Shown here: in pieces, positions 55,132 to 62,361 of the stretch | How the letters are laid out: every line of letters begins with the position of its first letter | How positions within the stretch are numbered: the first letter of the stretch is position 1 | Source of the DNA: Pseudomonas putida | GTDB lineage: Bacteria; Pseudomonadota; Gammaproteobacteria; Pseudomonadales; Pseudomonadaceae | Assembly (NCBI RefSeq): GCF_030159595.1 | Contig: NZ_BSKJ01000012.1 | Location: 103,906 to 167,905 of the forward strand | DNA length: 64,000 nucleotides | Reading direction: 5' to 3' | Notes under the pieces: generated by a model | Databases searched by the model: none | Seen by the model: the letters and a program-made list of their open reading frames with translations, nothing else | What the model was told of the DNA's origin: nothing | Translations under genes and position numbers: made by a program

Positions 55132-55279
55132 GCGGGTGAGGTGCCTGCAGGCGGGTTTCCAGTGTAGCGACGAAGGCCCGTGCCTCGGCCTCGCTGCGGA
55201 AACTGACCACATGTTGATCGAGCTGGACCTGCCAAGGACAGGCGGGGTTTCGGCTCGATGCACTGACGACAATTTTCAT
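55082..55279 (-). CDS. small protein of unknown function overlapping the MFS gene end
   Basis: 65 residues. GGAGG lies about nine bases upstream of the ATG at 55279 (GGAGGTATGCCGCGATG). The sequence includes a regular central part (WQVQLDQHVVSFRSEAEARA) that reads like a short alpha/beta protein. It overlaps the 3' end of the MFS gene on the other strand by 50 bases. No family is recognised. The good ribosome site and coding-like composition favour a real gene. Confidence 0.6.
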   Translation of the reverse strand: MKIVVSASSRNPACPWQVQLDQHVVSFRSEAEARAFVATLETRLQAPHPLMREAWPASAGSAARH

Positions 55280-55735
55280 CGCGGCATACCTCCAAATGGG
55301 GGGAGCCGCTCAAGTGTAGCGCTGACCCTCCTGCCTGCCATGCGCTGCGTCAGTGTCCTGACTGACGGTCGAAAGGCGCAATGCCTGCAAGCCTGCGGAA
55401 CCTTCGCCATCTCGCGCGCTATTTGTGGAAGGTGGCTGTGGGCCGTATCTGAAATTGCTGCAAGTCCTTTTCTATCAAGATATTTCGGCACTTCTGTCTG
55501 TGCGTATCGGCGCTTTGGCTGACCGGCTTCCGGGTAGCTTTCTGGCGCCGGTTCGCTGCTTTCCATGGGTAGGCATACCCAGTGGTTTTTCGTCGCAGAT
55601 GTGTGGCGCAAGGCCGTCTGAATGGATTTTTCTGCGGCTTATACTGGCGGACCAGGCCAGTGCCAGCGAGAGGTGCTTCCCTGCCAGGGGTGGCCATCGC
55701 ATCCACACAGTGAACTTGCAGGGAGTTACAGGGAC
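55280..55735. other. 456-base gap without a protein gene; possible small-RNA locus
   Basis: No convincing coding region is seen. A hairpin, TGGGTA-GGCA-TACCCA with flanking CCA/TGG pairing, is followed by five Ts at 55563-55590, resembling an intrinsic terminator on the plus strand. Upstream, TTGCTG (55455-55460) and GATATT (55479-55484) with an 18-base spacer could be a weak promoter; a transcript of about 100 bases would result. TATACT at 55639-55644 could be the -10 box of the ArsR-like gene. Confidence 0.4.
55563..55590 (+). terminator. candidate intrinsic terminator in the gap
   Basis: Stem TGGGTA/TACCCA with loop GGCA, extended by CCA/TGG past a bulged G, then TTTTT. No coding gene ends close upstream on the plus strand; the MFS gene ends 430 bases earlier. 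Confidence 0.55.
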
Positions 55736-56449
55736 ATGAACGCAGCCAGCAGTATCAGCCAGATCGCCAGCTTGATGGCCGACCCCAAGCGCAGTGCCAT
55801 GTTGTGGGCATTGATCGACGGCACGCCACGGCTAGCCAATGAACTCGCCATCATGACCGGCCTGACGTCCTCGTCGGCTTGTGCGCACCTTTCGTTGCTG
55901 TCGTCGGCCGGCTTGCTCAGGCATGAAGCCAGGGGCCGCAAACGCTACTTCCGCCTGGCAACCCCGCAGGTCGGGGCGGCGGTCGAGGCCTTGGCCAGCG
56001 TACAGTTGGAAAGCACCAGGGGAGAGCGGGCCAAGGCGCCGGTATCACCGCTGCCCATGTCGATGCGCCGGGCGCGTCGTTGCGGTGATCACCTGGGCGG
56101 GGAGTTGGCCAGTGAGTTGTACCACCGTCTGGTGGTGGCCGGGTGGCTGGAAGGCAGCGGCAGACAGCTGATGGTCAGTGATGAGGGGCGGGCGCAGTTG
56201 GCCTTGGTCGGGGTGTACATCGATGCCTTGGCACCACACGAGCAACGAGGGTGCGTGATTTGCCGCTGCACCGAGTGGAATGACCAGGGCCCGCATCTTG
56301 GGGGAGGGTTGGGCCAGGCCTTGTTCAGGCTGTTCCTGCAATCTGGCTGGATGCGCGAGGCCGAGGACACCCGGGCATTGCATATCTCTGCGCTGGGTAT
56401 CCAGCAGATCAATCGCATTGCCCGCGTGGCGACGTTGCAAGTCGGTTGA
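55736..56449 (+). CDS. ArsR-family winged-helix regulator with long C-terminal domain
   Basis: 237 residues from the ATG at 55736. Residues 1-90 form an ArsR-type winged helix (MADPKRSAMLWALIDGTPRL, LTSSSACAHLSLLSSAGLLR, EARGRKRYFRLA). The C-terminal 140 residues contain RGCVICRCTEWNDQGPHLGG, resembling the C-x-D/E-W-x-x-R/Q-x-x-H-L-x-G segment of a common class of long ArsR proteins. The cysteines could bind metal or sense redox state, but classic ArsR/SmtB sites are not evident. No obvious target; the neighbours are an MFS exporter upstream and a deaminase on the other strand. Confidence 0.85.
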   Translation: MNAASSISQIASLMADPKRSAMLWALIDGTPRLANELAIMTGLTSSSACAHLSLLSSAGLLRHEARGRKRYFRLATPQVGAAVEALASVQLESTRGERAKAPVSPLPMSMRRARRCGDHLGGELASELYHRLVVAGWLEGSGRQLMVSDEGRAQLALVGVYIDALAPHEQRGCVICRCTEWNDQGPHLGGGLGQALFRLFLQSGWMREAEDTRALHISALGIQQINRIARVATLQVG

Positions 56450-56468
56450 CTGCAACGTCGTCGTTCAA

Positions 56469-57416
56469 TCAGACCAGCCGGGCATCCAGGCTGTTCTGAG
56501 CCAGGCGACGGGCCTGGTCTTCGGTCATGCCCAGGTGGGTATGCAGGGCGTGGAAGTTTTCCGTGACGTAGCCGCCGAAGTAGGCCGGGTCGTCCGAGTT
56601 GACCGTGACTTTCACGCCGCGCTCGAGCATGTCGAGGATGTTGTGCTGGCTCATGTGGTCAAACACGCACAGCTTGGTGTTGGACAGCGGGCACACCGTG
56701 AGCGGGATCTGCTCATCGATGATGCGCTGCATCAGGCGCTCGTCTTCGATGGCGCGCACGCCATGGTCGATACGCTTGATGTGCAGCAGGTCCAGCGCTT
56801 CCCAGATGTACTCGGGCGGGCCTTCCTCGCCGGCATGGGCAACGGCAACAAAGCCTTCGCTGCGGGCGCGGTCGAACACCCGCTGGAACTTGCTCGGCGG
56901 GTGGCCCATTTCCGAGCTGTCCAGGCCCACGGCGATGAACGCATCGCGGAACGGCAGTGCCTGGTCGAGGGTTTTTTGCGCTTCCTCTTCGCTGAGGTGG
57001 CGCAGGAAGCTAAGGATCAGGCCGCTGCTGATACCCAGTTGCTTGCGGCCGTCCTTCAGTGCCTGGTTGATGCCATTGAGCACCACTTCGAATGGGATAC
57101 CGCGGTCGGTGTGGGTTTGCGGGTCGAAGAACGGTTCGGTGTGGATCACGTTCTGGGCCTTGCAGCGTTGCAGGTAGGCCCAGGTCAGGTCGTAGAAGTC
57201 CTGCTCGGTACGCAGCACATCGGCGCCCTGGTAATACAGGTCGAGGAACTCCTGCAGGTTGTTGAAGGCATAGGCACCGCGCAAGGTCTCCACATCGGCC
57301 CAGGGCAGGGCGATCTTGTTGCGCTCGGCCAGGGCGAACAGCAGCTCGGGCTCCAGCGAGCCTTCCAGGTGCAGGTGCAGTTCGGCCTTGGGCAGGGCGT
57401 TCAACCAGTCATACAT
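56469..57416 (-). CDS. add: adenosine deaminase family enzyme (possibly adenine deaminase)
   Basis: 315 residues. Metal ligands and catalytic residues are in place: AELHLHLEGS (His14, His16), VAHAGEEGPP, KRIDHGVRA and VNSDDPAYFGG. The start at 57416 (MYDWLNALPKAELHLHLEG) trims five codons. Members of this subgroup in pseudomonads, including P. aeruginosa PA0148, are reported to act on adenine rather than adenosine, so substrate should not be taken from the gene name. The product would be hypoxanthine or inosine in purine salvage. Confidence 0.92.
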   Translation of the reverse strand: MYDWLNALPKAELHLHLEGSLEPELLFALAERNKIALPWADVETLRGAYAFNNLQEFLDLYYQGADVLRTEQDFYDLTWAYLQRCKAQNVIHTEPFFDPQTHTDRGIPFEVVLNGINQALKDGRKQLGISSGLILSFLRHLSEEEAQKTLDQALPFRDAFIAVGLDSSEMGHPPSKFQRVFDRARSEGFVAVAHAGEEGPPEYIWEALDLLHIKRIDHGVRAIEDERLMQRIIDEQIPLTVCPLSNTKLCVFDHMSQHNILDMLERGVKVTVNSDDPAYFGGYVTENFHALHTHLGMTEDQARRLAQNSLDARLV

Positions 57417-57502
57417 AAGGGGGGATCTCAATCAGGTACGGTTGCCGCCATTCTACAGGGCTCGGCCGGGCATTGCGCCCGGCCAGGCTGCGACCTGGTG
57501 AA

Positions 57503-58189
57503 TCACCAGACCAAGGGTTCGCCCTTGTAGTTGATGAATCGCAGGCCGCCGTTGCCGCTTTGTGCGTTGATCTGGTCGAGCATGCCGCGGGTGCTGGTGA
57601 ACACGTCGATTTCGGCGTTTTCGCCACCCATGTCGGTTTTCACCCAGCCCGGGTGCATGGCCAGTACGCACAGGTCGGGGCGCTGTTGTTCGACCACGAA
57701 ACTGTTGATCATCGAGTTCAGCGCTGCCTTGCTGGCCTTGTACAGGCAGATTTCGCCACCGTCGGGGATGGTCACGCTGCCCAGGATCGAACTCATGAAG
57801 GCCAGCACGCCGCTGCCCTCGCGAACCTGGCCGACCAGGCGGCGGGCCACGCGGATCGGCGCCACGGCATTGGTCATGAACAGGTCGCCGATGTCCTTGT
57901 TCTGTACCGTCTCCAGGTCCTGCGGCAAGGGGCCCATGACGCCCGCGTTGACGAACACCAGGTCGAACACCTGGCCTTGCAGGCGTTGCTTCAGGCCATC
58001 GAGCTGGGCGGTGTCGTTCATTTCCAGCTGTTCGATGCGCACGCCGGGTACGTCCGCCAGGGCGCCGGGTTGCTGCGGGTTGCGCACGGTGGCGGTGATG
58101 TTCCAGCCGTCTTCGTTCAGGCGCTGCACCAGGCCCAGGCCAAGCCCGCGCGAAGCGCCGATGATAAGTGCGGTTTTTGCGTTAGCCAT
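57503..58189 (-). CDS. short-chain dehydrogenase/reductase
   Basis: 228 residues. The cofactor motif TALIIGASRGLGLGLV and the NAG motif VFVNAGVMGPL are clear, and the catalytic tyrosine and lysine are in YKASKAALNSMI. The start at 58189 (MANAKTALIIGASRG) was chosen at the family N-terminus; 62 further upstream codons fall in noncoding DNA. It resembles CsgA/sniffer-type SDRs; the substrate is unknown. It lies upstream of the deaminase gene on the same strand with an 86-base gap. Confidence 0.9.
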   Translation of the reverse strand: MANAKTALIIGASRGLGLGLVQRLNEDGWNITATVRNPQQPGALADVPGVRIEQLEMNDTAQLDGLKQRLQGQVFDLVFVNAGVMGPLPQDLETVQNKDIGDLFMTNAVAPIRVARRLVGQVREGSGVLAFMSSILGSVTIPDGGEICLYKASKAALNSMINSFVVEQQRPDLCVLAMHPGWVKTDMGGENAEIDVFTSTRGMLDQINAQSGNGGLRFINYKGEPLVW

Positions 58190-58559
58190 GTGAACGCGCT
58201 CCGTGGTCGATGGTAGAGAAAGGTATTGAGGATAATGCACAGCGGCAGTGACTGCCTTGCCAATGGCTGTATAAAAAATGATCAGCCGCGCCGGGGCCTT
58301 GGCTGGCCGGGCGCTTCGCCTGTTGGCGCACGGGTTATCCACAAGCTGATCCACAGTTATTGTGCGCAAGCCCAAGACGATGCAAGCAACTCCGCTTGAC
58401 CGCGTGTTGGGGATAACTCGTGAGCTTTCAGCAGTTTGCGACTGTCATCAAATAGTGATCAAAATATGATCAAAGCTCTGCAGGCCATGAAAACAGCAGC
58501 CTGCAAGCGACTGCCCAAAGCTTATCCACAGGCGGGCCCACAGTTGTTGTGGGCAATGT
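58190..58559. other. 370-base noncoding gap with a DnaA-box-like cluster
   Basis: TTATCCACA, the perfect DnaA box, occurs at 58335-58343 and 58522-58530. One-mismatch copies are TGATCCACA at 58347-58355 and, inverted, TTATCCCCA at 58408-58416. Between them is an AT-rich stretch with the repeat TGATCAAA twice (about 58455-58475). A short hairpin, GCCCACA-GTTGT-TGTGGGC, at 58536-58554 ends the gap. No gene is seen. It could be a DnaA-titrating or reactivating locus. Confidence 0.55.
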
Positions 58560-59144
58560 TCAACGCGCTTCGAGCAAGATACGTCCGCGGCTCAGGTCGG
58601 CCAATTGCTGCTGCAGGGGCGCCAGATGGGCATCACCGAGCGCAATCAGCAGGTCCACGCCATTGGCGGTAAATTGTTCATCCAGAACCAGTCCGTCAAC
58701 CTCTGCCAGGCGTAGTTTTACCAGGGCCAGTTCGCTGAAACTGCAACTGCAGGAGAATTCGCTGCGCTGTACCAGCAGGCGCTTGGGCGCCTGTTGCAGG
58801 CACTTGTTGGCGCCGCCGCCATAAGCCCTGGCCAGGCCACCTGTACCCAGCTGGATGCCGCCGTACCAGCGGATCACCAGCACCACGACCTGGTCGCAGT
58901 CCTGCGCTTCGATGGCTGCCAGGATCGGCCGGCCAGCAGTGCCACCGGGTTCGCCGTCATCGTTGCTGCGGTACTGCGCGCCGAGCTTCCAGGCCCAGCA
59001 GTTGTGGGTGGCGGCCAGGTCGCTGTGGCGTTCGATGAAGCTCATCGCATCGGCGGCACTGCTGATAGGCCCGGCGAGGGTGATGAAGCGGCTTTTGCGG
59101 ATGTCCTCGCGGTATTCGCAGAGGTCGAGCAGGGTAGAAGGCAT
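58560..59144 (-). CDS. yigZ: YigZ/IMPACT-family protein
   Basis: 194 residues, normal for bacterial YigZ. The family blocks are present: YREDIRKSRFITLAGPISSA, HNCWAWKLG, the signature DDGEPGGTAGRPILAAI and VVLVIRWYGGIQLGTGGLARAYG. The C-terminal 70 residues are the ferredoxin-like YigZ-specific domain. Its role is unclear; relatives in eukaryotes regulate translation through GCN1. It is nine bases from the TetR gene on the same strand. Confidence 0.95.
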   Translation of the reverse strand: MPSTLLDLCEYREDIRKSRFITLAGPISSAADAMSFIERHSDLAATHNCWAWKLGAQYRSNDDGEPGGTAGRPILAAIEAQDCDQVVVLVIRWYGGIQLGTGGLARAYGGGANKCLQQAPKRLLVQRSEFSCSCSFSELALVKLRLAEVDGLVLDEQFTANGVDLLIALGDAHLAPLQQQLADLSRGRILLEAR

Positions 59145-59153
59145 AGATGACGG

Positions 59154-59816
59154 TTACACAGCCGGCTTGATGCCGCAGCCCTTCAGAATGATGTGGATAA
59201 GGTTGTTGCTCGCGTCTTCCATGTCCTGCTTGGTCAGGCGGCTGCGGCCGGTAACCTGGCAGATCTGGGTAGCGAAGTCGGCATAGTGCTGGGTGCTGCC
59301 CCAGAGCAGGAATATCAGGTGCACCGGGTCGACCGGGTCCATCTTGCCAGCTTCGATCCAGGCCTGGAACACGGCAGCCCGGCCACGGAACCATTCGCGG
59401 TAGTCGGCACTGAAGTATTCGGTCAGGCAGGTGCCGCCACTGATCACTTCCATGGCGAAAATCCGTGAAGCTTGCGGGTTGCGCCTGGAGAACTCCATCT
59501 TGGTGCGGATGTACTGGCTCAGGGCTTGACCGGGGTCGTCATCGACGCTCAAGGCGTTGAAGGTGCTGTCCCACAGCTCAATGATGTTGCTGAGCACGGC
59601 AATGTACAGGCCCAGTTTGTTGGTGAAGTAGTAATGCAGGTTGGCCTTGGGCAACCCCGCCTTGAGGGCAATGGTGTTCATGCTGGTGCCCTTGAAACCA
59701 TGGCGGGCGAACTCGTCTTCGGCGGCCTGGATAATGGCCTGTTCGTTCTTCTGGCGAATGCGGCCTGCGGGTTTTCCCGAGGCGGAGAGGCGATGCGCAG
59801 GGACTTCTAGGGTCAT
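59154..59816 (-). CDS. TetR-family regulator of the RutR type
   Basis: 220 residues. N-terminal HTH (AAEDEFARHGFKGTSMNTIA, ALKAGLPKANLHYYFTNK). The C-terminal ligand domain carries EFSRRNPQASRIFAMEVISGG (quoted as SRRNPQASRIFAMEV) and VHLIFLLWGSTQHYADFATQ, closely matching E. coli RutR, the pyrimidine-responsive regulator. No rut genes lie nearby, so the ligand and targets here are open. The start at 59816 (MTLEVPAHRLSAS) trims 13 codons. It lies just upstream of yigZ on the same strand and probably shares its transcript. Confidence 0.88.
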   Translation of the reverse strand: MTLEVPAHRLSASGKPAGRIRQKNEQAIIQAAEDEFARHGFKGTSMNTIALKAGLPKANLHYYFTNKLGLYIAVLSNIIELWDSTFNALSVDDDPGQALSQYIRTKMEFSRRNPQASRIFAMEVISGGTCLTEYFSADYREWFRGRAAVFQAWIEAGKMDPVDPVHLIFLLWGSTQHYADFATQICQVTGRSRLTKQDMEDASNNLIHIILKGCGIKPAV

Positions 59817-59906
59817 GGACGATTCCGTACGGGTCAGTGGCTGCGGCTGTCGCACAAGATTACCTGCCTGTGCCGAAGTGACAAGCGTTTGCGGCAGAGA
59901 CTGGCA

Positions 59907-60824
59907 TCAGCGTGTCGCAGCCAGGCTGTCGAGGAAGCTTTCCAGCACCAGGTTAGGCCGCCGGCCTTTGCGCGTTACCCAGCTCAGGCTCAGGTCATAG
60001 AAGCGCTGTTGAGGCTTGAGGGCACGCAAGCGGCCCTGCTGCTCCCAGAACCTCGCGTAATGGTCGGGCAGGTAGCCAATATAGCGCCCGGTGAGGATGA
60101 GGAACGCCATACCTTCGCGGTCCGAAGCACTGGCCGTGCAGTTCAGGGCTTGGTAATGCGCCTGGATTTCGGCCGGCAGGCGGAAGGTGGGGGTGATGGC
60201 TTCCTGGCTGTTGAGGCGGTCGTCGTCGATTTGCTGGTCATCGGCATAGAACAGCGGGTGGCCGACCGCGCAGTACAGCAGCGAGCGTTCGCTGTACAAC
60301 GGTTGATACTCAAGACCCGAAAGCGGGCTGGTCTGGGGGACTACACCTACATGCAGGCTGCCGTCGAGCACCCCATGTTCGACCTGGCTAGGGGCGATCA
60401 TGCGGATCTGGATGCGCACATCGGGACCTCGGTCTTTGAGTTCGGCCAGGGCATGGGTGATGCGCATGTGTGGCAGGGTGACCAAGTTGTCGGTCAGGCC
60501 AATGTTCAACTCGCCACGCAAATGCTGGTGCAGGCCGTTGACCTCGGTGCGGAAGCTTTCCAGGGCACTGAGCAATTGCAGGGCCGAATGGTAGACCTCG
60601 CGGCCTTCCTCGGTCAGCGAGAAACCGGCGCGGCCACGTTGGCACAGGCGCAGGCCAAGGCGCTGCTCCAGGTCGTTCATCTGCTGACTGATGGCCGAGC
60701 GGCCAATGCCCAGCACGTTTTCTGCAGCCGAGAAGCCGCCGCACTCGACTACGCTGCGGTAGATCTTCAGCAAGCGGATGTCGAAGTCACTGACTTGGGC
60801 GAGTGGATCGGGGCGTCGGCTCAT
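59907..60824 (-). CDS. bauR: LysR-family regulator of the beta-alanine operon
   Basis: 305 residues. N-terminal HTH (FDIRLLKIYRSVVECGGFSA and GRSAISQQMNDLEQRLG), then the type-2 periplasmic-binding-like effector domain. It diverges from the omega-transaminase gene with a 118-base gap that contains a perfect inverted repeat. In P. aeruginosa a LysR gene, bauR, diverges from bauA and activates beta-alanine catabolism; gene order and product type match here. Its effector is inferred to be beta-alanine or a derivative. Confidence 0.88.
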   Translation of the reverse strand: MSRRPDPLAQVSDFDIRLLKIYRSVVECGGFSAAENVLGIGRSAISQQMNDLEQRLGLRLCQRGRAGFSLTEEGREVYHSALQLLSALESFRTEVNGLHQHLRGELNIGLTDNLVTLPHMRITHALAELKDRGPDVRIQIRMIAPSQVEHGVLDGSLHVGVVPQTSPLSGLEYQPLYSERSLLYCAVGHPLFYADDQQIDDDRLNSQEAITPTFRLPAEIQAHYQALNCTASASDREGMAFLILTGRYIGYLPDHYARFWEQQGRLRALKPQQRFYDLSLSWVTRKGRRPNLVLESFLDSLAATR

Positions 60825-60841
60825 TAGTTTAGTCGTGGTCT

Positions 60842-60874
60842 GTCTGAAGGTTAGAAATGTAGGGTTTTTCAGAC
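60842..60874. promoter_or_regulatory. inverted repeat in the bauR-bauA gap
   Basis: Perfect arms GTCTGAA (60842-60848) and TTCAGAC (60868-60874) are separated by 19 bases, 18-50 bases from the bauR start and 69-101 from bauA. The symmetry and position suit a LysR-type operator. Confidence 0.5.
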
Positions 60875-60942
60875 TTTATCGTCGTGCCAATTTAGCTGCA
60901 ACAACATCCATCGTTGCCTAATCGTCTTCCGAGGAACCGCCG

Positions 60943-62289
60943 ATGAACATGCCCGAAACCGCTACCGCCGGTATCGCCAGCCAGCTCAAGCTGGATGCCC
61001 ACTGGATGCCGTACACCGCCAACCGCAATTTCCACCGCGACCCACGGTTGATCGTGGCGGCAGAGGGCAACTACCTGGTCGATGACCAGGGGCGCAAGAT
61101 CTTCGATGCCCTGTCTGGCCTGTGGACCTGCGGTGCCGGGCACACCCGTAAGGAAATCACCGACGCGGTGACCCGCCAGCTGGGTACCTTGGATTACTCC
61201 CCTGCGTTCCAGTTCGGCCACCCGCTGTCGTTCCAGCTGGCGGAAAAGATTGCCGAGCTGGTGCCAGGCAATCTGAATCACGTCTTCTATACCAACTCCG
61301 GTTCCGAGTGCGCCGACACCGCGCTGAAGATGGTGCGTGCCTACTGGCGCCTGAAGGGCCAGGCGACCAAGACCAAGATCATTGGCCGTGCCCGTGGCTA
61401 CCATGGGGTGAACATCGCCGGTACCAGCCTGGGTGGCGTCAACGGCAATCGCAAGATGTTCGGCCAGTTGCTGGATGTCGACCATCTGCCTCACACCGTG
61501 TTGCCGGTGAACGCCTTCTCCAAAGGCATGCCGGAAGAGGGCGGTATTGCCTTGGCAGACGAGATGCTCAAGCTGATCGAGCTGCACGATGCCTCCAACA
61601 TCGCGGCGGTGATCGTCGAGCCGCTGGCCGGTTCGGCCGGTGTACTGCCGCCGCCGAAGGGTTACCTGAAGCGCCTGCGTGAAATCTGCACCCAGCACAA
61701 CATCCTGCTGATTTTCGACGAAGTGATCACCGGCTTCGGCCGCATGGGTGCGATGACCGGTGCTGAAGCCTTCGGCGTTACCCCAGACCTGATGTGCATC
61801 GCCAAGCAGGTCACCAACGGCGCAATTCCGATGGGCGCGGTGATTGCCAGCAGCGAGATCTACCAGACCTTCATGAACCAGCCGACTCCGGAATACGCTG
61901 TGGAATTCCCGCATGGCTACACCTACTCGGCCCACCCGGTAGCTTGCGCAGCCGGTATTGCTGCGCTGGACCTGTTGCAGAAGGAGAATCTGGTGCAGTC
62001 CGCCGCCGAGCTGGCGCCGCACTTCGAGAAGCTGCTGCACGGTATGAAGGGCACCAAGAACGTCGTCGATATCCGTAACTACGGCCTGGCCGGTGCGATC
62101 CAGATCGCTGGCCGTGACGGTGATGCCATCGTCCGTCCGTACGAAGTGGCGATGAAGTTGTGGAAGGCAGGCTTCTATGTACGCTTCGGTGGCGACACCT
62201 TGCAGTTCGGCCCAACGTTCAACACCACGCCGCAGGAGCTGGATCGCCTGTTCGACGCCGTCGGCGAGAACCTGAACCTGATCGACTGA
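60943..62289 (+). CDS. bauA: omega-amino acid:pyruvate aminotransferase (beta-alanine)
   Basis: 448 residues, class III PLP aminotransferase. Motifs: YTNSGSECADTALKMVRAYW, the PLP aspartate in LIFDEVITGFGRMG and the PLP lysine in LMCIAKQVTNGAIPMG. It is the Pseudomonas omega-transaminase type that converts beta-alanine plus pyruvate to malonate semialdehyde plus alanine. The dehydrogenase for the product follows 72 bases later. GAGGAA precedes the ATG. A hairpin lies between the two genes. Confidence 0.96.
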   Translation: MNMPETATAGIASQLKLDAHWMPYTANRNFHRDPRLIVAAEGNYLVDDQGRKIFDALSGLWTCGAGHTRKEITDAVTRQLGTLDYSPAFQFGHPLSFQLAEKIAELVPGNLNHVFYTNSGSECADTALKMVRAYWRLKGQATKTKIIGRARGYHGVNIAGTSLGGVNGNRKMFGQLLDVDHLPHTVLPVNAFSKGMPEEGGIALADEMLKLIELHDASNIAAVIVEPLAGSAGVLPPPKGYLKRLREICTQHNILLIFDEVITGFGRMGAMTGAEAFGVTPDLMCIAKQVTNGAIPMGAVIASSEIYQTFMNQPTPEYAVEFPHGYTYSAHPVACAAGIAALDLLQKENLVQSAAELAPHFEKLLHGMKGTKNVVDIRNYGLAGAIQIAGRDGDAIVRPYEVAMKLWKAGFYVRFGGDTLQFGPTFNTTPQELDRLFDAVGENLNLID

Positions 62290-62307
62290 TTTTTCTGATT
62301 TTGATGT

Positions 62308-62334
62308 CAGGCGTGTGCATGTATCGCACGCCTG
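62308..62334 (+). promoter_or_regulatory. hairpin in the bauA-mmsA gap
   Basis: CAGGCGTGTG and CGCACGCCTG pair (one G-U) around a short loop, with no T-run after it. It may lower read-through or stabilise the upstream message. Confidence 0.4.
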
Positions 62335-62361
62335 CTTCTACCTTCTTTATCTGGAGTTTTC

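Noticed and set aside
58436..58672. Plus-strand open frame of 78 codons in the DnaA-box gap
   Set aside because: It runs into the yigZ gene on the other strand and has no ribosome site or protein-like composition.
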